NCBI RefSeq assembly: GCF_035046485.1
Contig: NC_085137.1
Span: 382,354,706 to 382,418,705 of the forward strand
Length of the DNA stretch: 64,000 bases
Direction: 5' to 3'
DNA from: Aedes albopictus
Lineage: Eukaryota > Arthropoda > Insecta > Diptera > Culicidae
This document shows, piece by piece, positions 51,370-63,800 of this stretch. The position numbers and the translations under genes are program-made. The notes beneath the pieces were generated by a model. The model made no database searches and had not been told where the DNA came from. It was given only the letters and a program-made list of their open reading frames with translations. The first letter of the stretch is position 1. Every line of letters starts with the position of its first letter.

Positions 51370-53400
51370 CTATATTTGAGAAATTCTGAAAATTTATAGG
51401 AAGCTGAGCTGATAGCTACTGACCAATCTTTCCAATGAGAACCGGAATAATATTTCTTGTTCAACATTTTTCTGAAGTGAAGTAAAATTTTGTGGAACTT
51501 TGGAAGCTGGCGCCAATTCCTCCACCATTAAATCCGCCCCTGATCTGAAAGAATTCTTCCAACTTTCTTGTCGATAAATTTTCATATACAACTGAAAATC
51601 CTATAAAGAAAATCTTAAAACAATTTCCCGAGATACATATCTTCAAAAATTTCCGAAAAGACCTTCAACCCACCTTTTGCAATAGGGTCATTTCTAACCA
51701 GAAGCGTACACTACGCCATTTTTCCAAAAAAAGCATCGTTTTCTAAAATGAATTCAGTAAAATCGTAGTGTTAAATTTCCTACACAATAGCGTACGTTGG
51801 AGGATTAAGCGTGGATTGGAATGGGATAAATGTGAAACAATAATTAGAATAAAAGTAGTATAAAACGAGCTCAACAACCACCATTTATCTTATAGCACTA
51901 CTATTATTCAAACTGACGACCTACAATATGCACCTTCAGGAAAAAAACAGAAGCAATATTAGTTTTATTTGAAGTTTTCTTAGAGACTTTTAACGAAATA
52001 TTTGAGACATTCGCACAGAATATTTTTTTGGCTAAAATTTCACGATGTTTTTAAATTCAGTAGTACTATTAAAAGTTGGATTCTCTAGTAACTTGTTGTT
52101 ATCATGTCAGTTACACCTTCAGCAAAAACTCCAAAAATTTCAATTACTGATGATTCAACATCTTCTTCAGTGATAACTCATGAAGCTTCAACGAAGTCTT
52201 TGAGTTTGTTGAGAAATTTTAGGGACACCACCAAAATTTTATGATAAATTCAATAATCTCAAAGTTTTAAAGTTTTTTAGTTATCTTCTTCTTCACTGGG
52301 AAAAAAATCTTCATTCCTTCTATGTGTCCGGGACATGGATTTTTGCAATGGGGGTAAACAAATGTATTCCATTAGTGCGACTCATACTTTTGATGAGGCA
52401 CCATACAGCAGCGACTCATACAATTTAGAGCACATACAATTCATGCGCTAATTTGCCTGCGTAATCGGGTATTGGTTGCATATACTTTGGATGTGGTTTG
52501 GCACATGGATATTTGCCATTAAGTAAGAGGCAATTTTCCTGAGTGTTGGCGAACGTTGATCGAAGGAAGTTGGCTCTCTTAGTCTTTGAAAATTAAACGA
52601 TTTTATTCTATTCTGCCCGACGTTTCGGCCATGGGATGTGGCCTTTTTCAAGGGAAACGATTGATTAAATAATTTTAATTTTATACTTCCTTCGATTTGC
52701 CATCTTCAAATTTGTTTTGAGCCATTCGATAAATATGATTCATGCTGTCAATATTAGTGTCTCTATTGGTATATCTATAAAAATACAACTTTTTTTTATT
52801 GACGTGATTTTGGCTTGTTGATTGAACTGTTCATAAAACTGTTTATACGTCAGTTGGATATTTGGACTCTGCTGTGCTTAGTTTCGTGAAGATGTAAAAA
52901 TCAACGGAAAAATCGGGAACGTGAAATTATGTGAAAATTTTAGTATGGAAAATACTTCGGTTTTATCGCGGGTCTTAGCCAGTATTTATAACCAGTGTTT
53001 GGTCTTGGTCATCATTACCGCTATAAAAGCTTTATGTTCAGAGCACAGACATTCCTTCCAAAAAACCATAATCCTTCATTATTTGGACCGGACATTACGT
53101 TTCTTCAAAATTACAAGGTAAATATCGTATATTTTGACAAATATTATTTTATTATGTTGAATTATTTCTTTTTTCTTTCATTTCTCCCATTTGCCTGCTT
53201 TATTTCTCTCAGGCAAGTTTTCAACGCGCTTCCAAGAACACGCATCGCATTCGCTCACAAAACCCTGCAAAGAAAAACTATCGCGAGAACACATACACAG
53301 TCGAACCGCATATATCGCAGCAGCAGCAAAAGCAGCAGTAGCAGCAGCAGGAGATGACACTAATACAAGCGAAATTTTCGAGGAATGAACAGCAAAATTG
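51370..53400. other. Non-coding DNA, no gene seen
   Basis: AT-rich unique-looking sequence with a repeat-like word CCCGACGTTTCGGCC at about 52,615 that recurs widely in mosquito DNA from memory. (CAG)n at about 53,323-53,350 gives polyserine/polyalanine-like frames on both strands without a domain. Confidence 0.4.
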
Positions 53401-53415
53401 TGCCTTTCACAATTT

Positions 53416-53416
<1 letters not shown>

Positions 53417-53450
<34 letters not shown>
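53417..53450. repeat. (CT)n microsatellite
   Basis: CTCTCT run of about 34 bases on the + strand. Confidence 0.9.
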
Positions 53451-53453
<3 letters not shown>

Positions 53454-53459
53454 CACTCA

Positions 53460-56400
53460 CTCTAAAGCACGTCTGAAATGTAATCTTGTTTTCTCACGCA
53501 CGCAACTCGAAGTATGAATCTGCAACTGTCATCAGAGACAGAAAAAAATCACGAAAAATTCTAAATGCCAGAATAAAGCGAGAAATGTCAAATAATAAAC
53601 TATGCTGCAAGAAGAGATTAAAAACACATTCAAGCATATTAAAACACTGAAGAAAGAGACAACACTCATCTCAAGCGATTTTTCTACACAAATATTTTTG
53701 AAAGTCCCCTTTTGTCGAATTGTTACAACGCGAGCACGAGCGTGATGCGAGTGCAAGCGAAAAAAAAGTTAAGAATAAAATTGCGGAGAAGGAAATCTGA
53801 GAAACTGAGACAAATATCAATGTAAAATGAGTAAAGTCGTTATTTTCACCTCGTCGAAAAAAAATAAATGAAACCAGAGAAATCTGTATAGGGAAAAAAT
53901 ATTGAACAAAAGAGAAAACTCACAAACACAAATCTAAAACCGGAAACTTACAAGTCAACAGCAAAAACAACAACAACAACAACTACAGTAACATACAAAC
54001 AAATCAAGATGCTATATTTTCGAGAAATCAATGTCAACGCAAATTCGTGTCGGTTGGGATCCCCCTTCCCCCATAAAGCTTGGAACCGAAGCCACGAAAG
54101 AATCAACCGTACGAGTACTAAACCGGAAGCGGGGCACGGGTCCCAACGTTCGACGTCGAAACTGAACTGTTCATTAGGTTTTATACGTAATAAAACGGGG
54201 TACGGGAGTTCTCGGAGGAGTACTGAGGAAACAAACGCGAAGAAAGTGTGACGTCACAACACAAGAAACCAAGGTTCCCATTTTTAGTACACAAAGGGGT
54301 GTGTAATCTTTCTCGGTCCCACCCAAAAGCGTAAAGCTATCTGTTCTTGTTTTATAAATTATCCTAAATACCATTGCATACAAGGTCATCCAGCGGGGGT
54401 GGTTGAAACGATTTTAGTACCATGTGGACGGGGAGTTGTACTAATATGAGAAGCAAATTTCTGTTTCTCAATCCTACGCGGTGTTTTTGGTTCAGACGGG
54501 CTGCCAGTGTGTACTAATAGTAATAATCAAGCGAATTATCGATTATTTATTGCATATATACACAATATAGGACGATTATAATTTTAGAACATAATGGATT
54601 AAAAGATAACGGAAAAGAGGAAAACCGCTATGTGATAGTATTTCCAAACTGTGATACGAATATTATTTTTTTGTTTGTTTATTCGACGGAAAAGAGAAAG
54701 TCATCAATATTGTATTGTATAGCTTATTTATTGACAAGAAAAACGGAAGAGAAATATTCATAAGGTGTACTAATCCACTTAACCAACGCTCTAGTCCACG
54801 AATCACACTCACATACACACTTATCTCGTTTTTTGCTAGCTACTCTTGGAAACTTGTTTGAGAATGATTGTAATATATCTACTTATTGGATGCAAAGCGG
54901 ACGAAAAGAATTTTTCATAGGTGTGTCGTATCGCTCACTGTTCTCTCGATTTTCAGGGACAATTTTTAACGTAAGTAACGTAATATTCAAATTATATATC
55001 AAACTAAAGGAATTTTAGTACACACTGGTCGGCAGAAACGAGAAGAAAATTTGCTTCTTTTCTTGGTGCAGGTCATCGCTACTTGTACGAAAATCGATTC
55101 AGCGCCCCGCAAACTCGCCTCCTCTTTCTACCACTTATGGAACAACAACCATCCTCGTACACCACGCTTCAGTTGGTAAAGAAAAGAGACTAAATCGCCA
55201 AACTTTAACTGACAAACTTATACTTTAGTCTGAATGTCATTGATTTATAAACTGTACTCAAAATCACTGCTGAATTTATTCGAGATAAAAAAAAAAACAA
55301 AACAAACCACTTCACACAAACTATAAACTAGCGAAAAATGAAAAGACAACTTGAAAATCTTCCATCTTCGAAAACACTTAACGAGAACACTATTAAGAAA
55401 AGTATACAATAAATAACTTTATTAAAAATAAATGTAAAATGAGAAAGTTATGAGAAAATGAACAAAACTGACTGAACATATATTAAAAAGAAGAAACTGC
55501 AAGTAAAGACGCGAAGTATGGGCAACAGTACAGAATAAAAAAAACACACACAAACACACTAATTGTTGAAGTTGTATAAAATAAAAATGTCTGACGGTGC
55601 AGCAAAACCCCTCTGGTCATCACTAATATTTTAAGCTATATTTTCTTATTTATTGAAAAGAAAGCAAAGAGAAAATTTAAAACAAAACCCAATCAGATTA
55701 GTGATGATACGCGCAGAGAGCAAAAGAGACAACAAATCAGACTATTTTTACTTATACATTTAGTACGGAGGAATCGATCATTCAAGAGAACACAAAAGCA
55801 AAACTTGCGAGTAATAAAGATAAACACAAACGAACGACTGTACTCTTATACACTCTCACATACACACATAAACGGCATACATTCACGAGCAAGCGAGAGG
55901 AAGTGGAGATTATTCTCTCAACCAAACTGAACAAAAGTAAAAAGATGAACCCATTACATTTACAACTATTACCGATGAAGAGTTTTTAGTTGGTGAAAAA
56001 CCAAAAAGAAGAAGTTAGAAAAGAAAAAAAACGAAATCCACGTAGATGAAAACGAACACTAAAGCAAACTTGAACATACACACAAACAAAAAAAAAATGT
56101 GAATCAAAAAACAACCATTATAGAGAGTGGCACGGTTTCGCACGTGACTTTTTTTGGAACCATTTACCTTTTATCCCAGTAAAAGAAAGTTACGAATATG
56201 AACGAAACTAAACAAAAAAAAACAACCGAAGACAAAAAGCAACAAAACAGAACAAGGAAAAGAAAAAAACTTGCGCAATAATCCTAACCTTTTTCGGTTG
56301 TGTCACGTCCGGACGACCTGCGCTCCGGAACGTGACCGTATTTTAACGGCTCAATTTTCCGGGTGTCGTTTAGCGCGGCAAGATGTTTCATTGAAACCCC

Positions 56401-58120
56401 CTTTGAAAGCATTCGAGCAACTTTAGTTCAGTGGTGGGAAATGTCACGAAGTTTAATGGAAAAATGTCATGACATTTGACTGTTCCATCGATCATCACCT
56501 ATCTAAAATGCTGTTCAGTTATGGAAAATCAATGATGTCGTCGCGAACTTTTCTCTTTTTCATGACATTTCCCATTCCTGCTTTGATCACCAACAGAGAG
56601 CATCATTTGCTGTCAAATTTTTGACGGCCCGTAAGCTGTCAAATTGTTTGTTCTAAACCTTTAACTGCATGGAAAAGTAAATGCTCTGCGCCCAATCCAT
56701 GTGAGCTAAATTTGTTTGTTTTTGTCTGACACAGCTTCTTCACGTTTAATTGAATTATTGATCTAAAACAAAGGCAAAAATGTTTTTGCAAGTTGATAAG
56801 TTTAAGCGAAATAAAAAAACTGTAGGTGAAATGAAACGTAGACAAAAAGAAACAGTAGCAGTAGAATAGGATGAGAAATGGAAAGAAAAATGCAGAGGAT
56901 TAAGTAGCTGAAATGAAAAACAGTAGCTTTAGGCTTAAGGAAAAAAAAAACAACTAGGTATTAAGTGAAACCCAAAAAAAAACAGACACACTAAAAACAA
57001 TGGAAAACGTAAGTGCAGTGCGAGAAAAAAAAGTAGGAATAAAAAATGAAATGATTTTTGATAGTTTGTAAGGAGATATTTAGGATAAAAAATTGTTTAG
57101 ACTAGGGAAGCTGAATGAAGAAAAGAAAACCAACTGAATTGTGTTCCGTTGTTGAGACTTTAATTTCCTATAAACTTCTAAGCAAACTAAACGACAAACA
57201 ACAGCTGATTCCTGACCGAACCTAACCTATGGGACGCACGCATTGGAACAAACAATATTCCCATGGGGTGGCCATCTTCCACGTATTTGTCTTTTGATTG
57301 CAACATTAAAAAAAAAAGAAATGATTATTATAGGTTTTCCTACGTTTCAAAATCGCGAGCGGGGCTTCCACCTTCGTTTAGATCGTTCTCGTTTTCATGT
57401 TTACCTCATTATATGCACAAGGAAATAATACCACAACACTGAATGTTTGGTAACCGAGGAACTAATCACATTTTCCGTTTTAATTTCGTTTCCAATCTTC
57501 TAAATTTCGTTCGACTGGAGAGGAAATACTTTAAATTGAGCGCGATTAAACGAAACGCAAACACAAAGAAAAAAATCAAGATGAACGCAATGCCCACGAC
57601 CGATCGACTAGTGAACACAAAAAGTAAAAAAAAAATGAAAAAAAAATACTTGGAGAACCAGTTGGGGGCGGATTGAATTTTAGGGTTAATGATGTTAAAT
57701 GAAAACCTAGCATTAAAAATGATGAAAAAACTAGATGAAAGAAAAAAATGATTTTTTAGGATTAAGTGATGAAAAGAAACAAAAAGCATAAAAAACAAAA
57801 AAAATCAAAGAAACAGAGAAAAAAAGTTGATGGAAAAGAAAGCAAAAAGCGTAGCGACGAGTAGGAATGGTAAGTTAAGAAGAAAGTGTAGCAAAAAAAA
57901 ATGAAGCGCAAACCAGTCGGAAAACGTGCAAGCAGAGAAAAGAAACACATGAAACTACTTTTAAGGAACTCACAGAGAAGAGAGAAATGAAAAAAAAAAC
58001 TCTTTAGCTTCTAAGTGACATGAAGAAAAAAAACATGGAGAAAGAAAACACCTAGCTTTTAAGTGAAAGCAGAAAAACTGGAAGAAAACTGCAAGAAAAT
58101 AAAATGCGATGAAAAAAATG
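53460..58120 (+). other. A-rich, T-poor stretch; candidate distal 3' UTR of shep
   Basis: For about 4.6 kb the + strand is dominated by A with G and C (AACAAAAACAAAC, GAAAAGAGAAAG), with scattered AT-rich islands. There are no transposon boundaries and no coding domains. The bias stops at about 58,120, right after AATAAA at 58098 and a T/GT-rich stretch. Together with the proximal UTR this could be one very long 3' UTR (about 14.7 kb with insertions in between). An independent long non-coding RNA is the alternative. Confidence 0.4.
58098..58103 (+). terminator. Candidate distal poly(A) signal
   Basis: AATAAA followed 20-50 bases later by GTTAATTGTTTGTTTTCCGT. It coincides with the end of the A-rich domain. 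Confidence 0.4.
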
Positions 58121-58139
58121 GGTTAATTGTTTGTTTTCC

Positions 58140-58930
58140 GTGTATCACAATGCCATTTCATATATTTTTGCCTTTCTCGTACACCAAAGTGTACTGAAAG
58201 TCTATAGAAAGTCAAAAAACGAATTTTCGATATAATGATCGGAGAGTGTAGTCACATATACCAATCAACTCAGTTCGAGAAATAGAGATTATGTCTGTAT
58301 GTGTGTATGTATGTATGTCTGTGCACAAAAATTTTCACAAACTTTTAAGGCACTTCCCATTGGCCAATTTTACGAATTATCTCTCGAATCGTACCGGAAT
58401 TTTAGCGCATTGTTTGTTATTGGAAATGGTGCTGATCGGTGAGGGCGTTCCGGAGTTATGGCCATCTTAGTGATCCGGACCAGCACCGGTGAACTGGTCA
58501 TATATAAACAGAAGCAAATTCTATCATGCGACACATCAAATTGCGATGAATTTCGTAAACTTTTGTATAGTTGACGAATTTTATGCGAAACTCATCGTAG
58601 TCAAAAATAGGCGACCAGAATGAAGAAAATATATACAAGATGGCGGTTCAAAATCGGAGACGAACCAGTCCCGGGCTGAAATTCTTAATAATAAAGACAT
58701 AAAAAGATGGCGGTTATTTTAACCTTCGTCGTGCATTAGGGTCATTATGACCCAAAACGTGATTTCAAGCATTAATATCTCTTTTGTTAGTTAACTTATC
58801 GTAATGAAACTTCTTGACTTTTAATATTTTGCAGAAACGAGTCTTTTTTTATTAATTTCTTAAGGTGAAACCAAAATGGCGCCACAAAAAAAGTTACGAA
58901 TTGAGGGTCATTATGACCCAGAAAATCAAA
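58140..58930. repeat. Dispersed mosquito repeat with (TATG)n and palindromic GGGTCATTATGACCC words
   Basis: TTTGCCTTTCTCGTACACCA, CAACTCAGTTCGAGAAAT and GTATGTGTGTATGTATGTATG (about 58,291-58,320) form a block I know as a frequent mosquito repeat. GGGTCATTATGACCC occurs at about 58,739 and 58,904 and may mark the ends of a small inverted-repeat element. No gene. Confidence 0.5.
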
Positions 58931-59111
58931 CTCTTATATAATGATGATTTTTTCACCAATTCAAATGACCAAAGTCTTATTTGATAGATAATTTCATCAA
59001 GAATTTGTTGATATGTTGAAATAGTGGTTCCGGGAACATTGGCCACCGGGAATCTGCTACACAGGGCAACATGTCGGACATGTGGGATAGCACTACATTT
59101 TGCCAGTAGTT

Positions 59112-59885
59112 GTGGAATATCTCGCATTCTGGACCACCTAGAAGGATACTGTCTCCGGCAAAGTTGCTCAGAAGACGAAGAGCTTTCACATAGAAAACAA
59201 TTTAGTTCGAGAATCACTCACTGCGTGGCGCTAGTGTTCCTATAAGCTTCCAGTTCAGTCTGAACGTCATATATCTCGCGTTCTGGACCACCTAGAAGGA
59301 TACTGTCTTCGGCAAAGTTACTCAGAAGACTAAGAGCTTTCACATAGGAAACAATTTAGTTCGAGAATCACTCACTGCGTGGCGCTAGTGTTCCTATAAG
59401 CTTCCAGTTCAGTCTGAATGTCGTATATCTCGCGTATTAGGCCACCTAGAAGGATACTGTCTTCGGCAAAGTTGCTCAGAAGACTAAGAGCTTTCACATA
59501 GAAAACAATTTAGTTCGAGAATCACTCACTGCGTGGCGCTAGTGTTCCTATAAGCTTCCAGTTCAGTCTGAACGTCGTATATCTCGCGTTCTGGACCACC
59601 TAGAAAGATACTATCTTCAGCAAAGTTGCTCAGAAGACTAAGAGCTTTCACATAGGGAACAATTTAGTTCGAGAATCACTCACTGCGTGGCGCTAGTGTT
59701 CCTATAAGCTTCCAGTTCAGTCTGAATGTCGTATATCTCGCGTTCTAGACCACCTAGAAGGATACTGTCTTCGGCAAAGTTGCTCAGAAGACTAAGAGCT
59801 TTCACTTAGTAAACAATTTAGTTCGAGAATCACTCACTGCGTGGCGCTAGTATTCTTAGGTGCTTCCATTCCAGTCTGAACGTCG
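59112..59885. repeat. 154-bp tandem array, about five copies
   Basis: CTGCGTGGCGCTAGTG starts at 59221, 59375, 59529, 59683 and 59837, an exact 154-base spacing. Units are highly similar (a few substitutions each). Each carries ATATCTCGCGTTCTGGACCA, TCTTCGGCAAAGTTGCTCAG, TTTAGTTCGAGAATCACTCA and ATAAGCTTCCAGTTCAGTCT. Frames inside are incidental. Confidence 0.93.
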
Positions 59886-60819
59886 TATATTAGCAATTAC
59901 TGAAGAAATTCTTTTTTTTATTTCGAGAATTGAAACATTATGGTAGGTGTTGGGTACGCTACATCAGCGCCCGTCAGACACCATATGCCCCTCTCCACCT
60001 ACGGATGATTTGCCACACCCAGTACCTACGGAGAGGATCGATCGCAAGCAGAGAAGTACACACCGTACCTACAATGTGTCTAAATGACAATAGATCGAAG
60101 AAATTACGTTCGCTCGGTAATGACTGTGTCAGCTTGTGATAAAAACCTATGAATTTAAGTTGAAGATCTTAAATGAATTTGGACTACGATAGCTTGAATA
60201 TTTTTGCACTTATCTAGTGTTGTTAATGTAGTCCAGGTAATGGAAAAATTAATGCAATAATGTGTAAATATTGTCCTAATCATACGCCATATGTTACAGC
60301 ATAGTTGAAAAAAGTGTCCCTTGGATTAGCTGGACACGATAATTAGAAGGCATATGCCGTTGAATTAGACCTTTATCTGTTAATTTGAACCTGAATGGTA
60401 AGACTATGAATGAAATACTTTCCATTAACTAATTGATCGTTCATAAACCTACAGCATGAATTCCATGATATATATATCATCAGTAGTAGGCTATTGAGTT
60501 CCGTCTGAATTCGATTAAAGCAGTTCAGGGTAAGAGGTCCTATTTTCATGTTCAGCCGCATCAGATTTAGCTTTACCGCACTCATTAATAGATCATACAG
60601 TAAAAACTGCGAATAGTGGACCGTAATCGGGTGTTATCAACACCAAGTGTTAACAACTTCTGTTGAGCGGTAGTATGACTACAGTAAGGACCAAAATAAT
60701 CCAGTTATAAACACATTCTAATGTAACTTTTTCCATCAGGTATTTTGTAATTACTCAATAAATTCTTCACAAAATCAACCAAACCCTACCGCCCAACACC
60801 TTACAAAATACTGTACGGT
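59886..60819. other. Upstream of Bel-Pao Gag; LTR/leader not resolved
   Basis: AT-rich, no gene. It should contain the 5' LTR and leader of the Bel-Pao element, with a possible LTR start at 59948. Confidence 0.4.
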
Positions 60820-63800
60820 ATGTCGAGAAAGGCCTCTCCGAATGGATCCGGATTAAGCTCCGATGTAGGAGCAGTGAATCGCCTCTTCTCAGCTGGCGCC
60901 AGTCGTAGCGCACCCGAGGACCATGGGATTTCTTTATCCAACGACGCTGTGGTCACCGAATTCAGCAACCTGGCTATCGTGAACAACGCAGGACGCGAAG
61001 CGAATGAGCCGGCGCGGTCGGTGGCGAGTGCCCAGGGCAACACAGCAGTGGTAACAGGAGTGTCTTCCCCTCCTCCTCCCCAGGTAACAGATGATGATAA
61101 TCATATTACGAAGGGCCAACAGTTAGGGACCAAGCGTAAGGAAGGAGCTAGTTATACTGTTACGAATAATCCAGTCCGGTCTGTAAATACGGATATATAC
61201 AGAAAACCCGTCGCGCGCGGTAATCCTAATCTTCGCGTTCGAATAACACGGTTCAGTCACTGTGAAATGTGTAATGAACGAGATACGAGCAGTATGGTAC
61301 AGTGCGATACTTGTGATTTGTGGTATCACTTCTCATGTGTGGAAGTAACTGGAGGAATTGCGGATCAAAGTTGGGTTTGTCCAGCGTGTGGTATTCCCGA
61401 GATCGAGCAGCGTAGTACCGATCTACTGAAAACTGTTCCTGTAGACCCACCCCTAAGGCCGGAGAACTCGCGGAAGTCTATCGGTAAGGCAAGCAGCAAT
61501 CGCAGCAATCAACGAAAAGTCGCCTTACGGCTACAGATGCTGGAAGAGCAGTAGCAATTGGAGCAACGGTTTTTGGAAGAAAAATACAGAATACTAGACG
61601 AAGAGGAGGATGACTGCGAAACTGTGGTTAGCGAAGAGGATGTAAGATCGATGGAAATGTCCAAGATCCAAGGATGGTTGGTAAACACCAGCAAATGTGG
61701 TGAGGATTCCGGTTTAGTCGTAGGAGACGGACCCGAAGTACAAGATCAACGACCTGGTCTGAATGAACGACCTGTGTATGCAGAATTCGTCGATCCACGT
61801 TCGACGCTACCACAGTTCAATCGTTCAATCCCAATCAGCGATCGACACCTCGTCAGCAGAGACGAAACAACGATTTACTCCGAGAATCGGTTCCCGTATC
61901 GCAAAGTATGTTTTACCAACCTTCGACGAGATACCGCAAACTACGTTTCGTCATCCATCATCGAACGTAGAATTCCTTCACCGGTACCGTCAACCTGGTA
62001 AGCAGTCCAGTTTCGTCAGCCCCTTGATAATCAGTCTACAACTCAACGTGCAGGTCCAGTTCCTGTAGTTCAATACACGCGACGAGGACACCCATCGGCC
62101 CCAATAGAACAGTTTCAGCCAGCCACTGGGGGCTATCAAGTGCCTCAATTAGACCCAGCACCCAGACACCAGGAATCCAATCTTCGAGACGTGGAAGACA
62201 ACGTTTGCATACTCAACCGAAGTCAGTTGGCAGCCCGCCAAGCCGTATCCAAAGAATTACCGGAGTTCTATGGAAATCCAGAGGATTGACCGTTATTTTT
62301 CTCCATGTATAACTCCTCTACGCAGATGTGTGGGTTTTCCAATGAGGAGAATATGCTTAGACTCCGAAAATGCCTGAGGGGAAAAGCTCTTGAAGCAGTG
62401 CGATGCCGACTGCTACATCCTTCCAACGTTAACAGTGTAATTTCCACCTTGAAGATGTTGTATGGGAGACCGGAAGCCATCGTGCAATCGGCAATCCGGA
62501 AAGTCCGGTCATTGCCGTCACCGCAAGTCGAGCGGCTCGATACAGTGGTAAACTTCGCACTAACAGTCGAAAATCTAGTGGCCACAATTGAAGCATGCGG
62601 AATCGAGGATTTCGTATATAACGCCTCCTTGAAATTTGAACTGGTGGATCGTCTACCTCCTGGACTGAAGTTGGATTGGGCGAAGCATTCCAGAAATATC
62701 CCATCACCCAATCTATTGGATTTCAGTGGATGGCTGTATTCGATTGCTGAGGATGCTAGCGCGGTAATGCAGACTTCGGTTGGCGGAAGCAGAAGCCGTG
62801 GGACGAAAGATGGATTTGTGAATATTCATGCTGAAACTGAACACTCAGGAGAAATGCGAAGCGAACCCACAATACAAGGACCATCTTCAGTAACTGTACA
62901 GGATTGCTTCGTGTGCAAAGGTAGATGCCCGTCAATCGTCAAATGCAAACGATTTGGAGAATTGAGCCTGGATGCGAAGTGGGCCGTTGTTCGCGACGCA
63001 AAACTGTGCCGTAAATGCTTACGAAGGCACAATGGATCCTGTAGGCAACAAAAACCTTGCGAAGTCAACGGCTGTACGTTTTTGCATCATCCGCTACTGC
63101 ATAATAAGTTGCAAGATACAGAAAAGGTGCAATCAGACCGAGCATCGCCGAGTACCACCGGAAGCTGCAACGTTCATCAGGTTCAAACCAGTGAAGTTTT
63201 ATTCCGTATTGTTCCGGTGCAGCTGCATGGTCCATCGAATGTTATTCAGACATACGCGTTCATTGACGATGGCTCAGAACTATCGCTACTGGAGGACAGT
63301 TTAACAGAGGAACTAGGAGTAAAAGGACCTCGAACATCGTTGTGCTTGAAGTGGACGGGAGGAACCAAGAGAGTGGAAGCTGAATCGCAAATTGTTGATG
63401 TGGGAATACCATCGACGGGAAAACCGGATCAGCCATATAGGATGACCAAAGTCCACACGATACAAAATCTGCAACTGCGACCTCAGACCTTAGTGCTCGA
63501 CGAACTGCTGCAACGTTTCAAGCACTTGAAAGGATTGCCGATCGAATCATACACGAATGTGTGTCCCCGAATCCTGATTGGCCTGGACAATGCTACATTG
63601 GGACATGCAATGCAAGGACGGGAAGGAAAGCCCCGTGAACCGATAGCGGTCAAGACTCGGTTAGGATGGATCGTCTATGGAAGTTGTTCGCAAACACAGC
63701 AAGACATCAGCTACGTGAACGTGCATGCTATTGAAGTATGCGAATGCAACAGAGTCTCGGACGACGATCTTCACACTGCCATGAAGGAATACTTCGCTTT

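Noticed and set aside
53178..53456. Minus-strand frame with Arg-Glu and Ala runs
   Set aside because: Produced by (CT)n and (CAG)n microsatellites.
57443..57798. Lys-rich or Phe-rich frames in the A-rich domain
   Set aside because: Direct result of A/T homopolymer bias; no start context or splice sites.
59112..59885. Regular repeats that could suggest a CRISPR array
   Set aside because: Units are contiguous 154-bp tandem copies with no variable spacers, in a eukaryotic genome.
60600..60640. TGGACCGTAATCGGG as Bel-Pao primer site
   Set aside because: Does not match a tRNA 3' end that I can name and is not preceded by an LTR end in CA.
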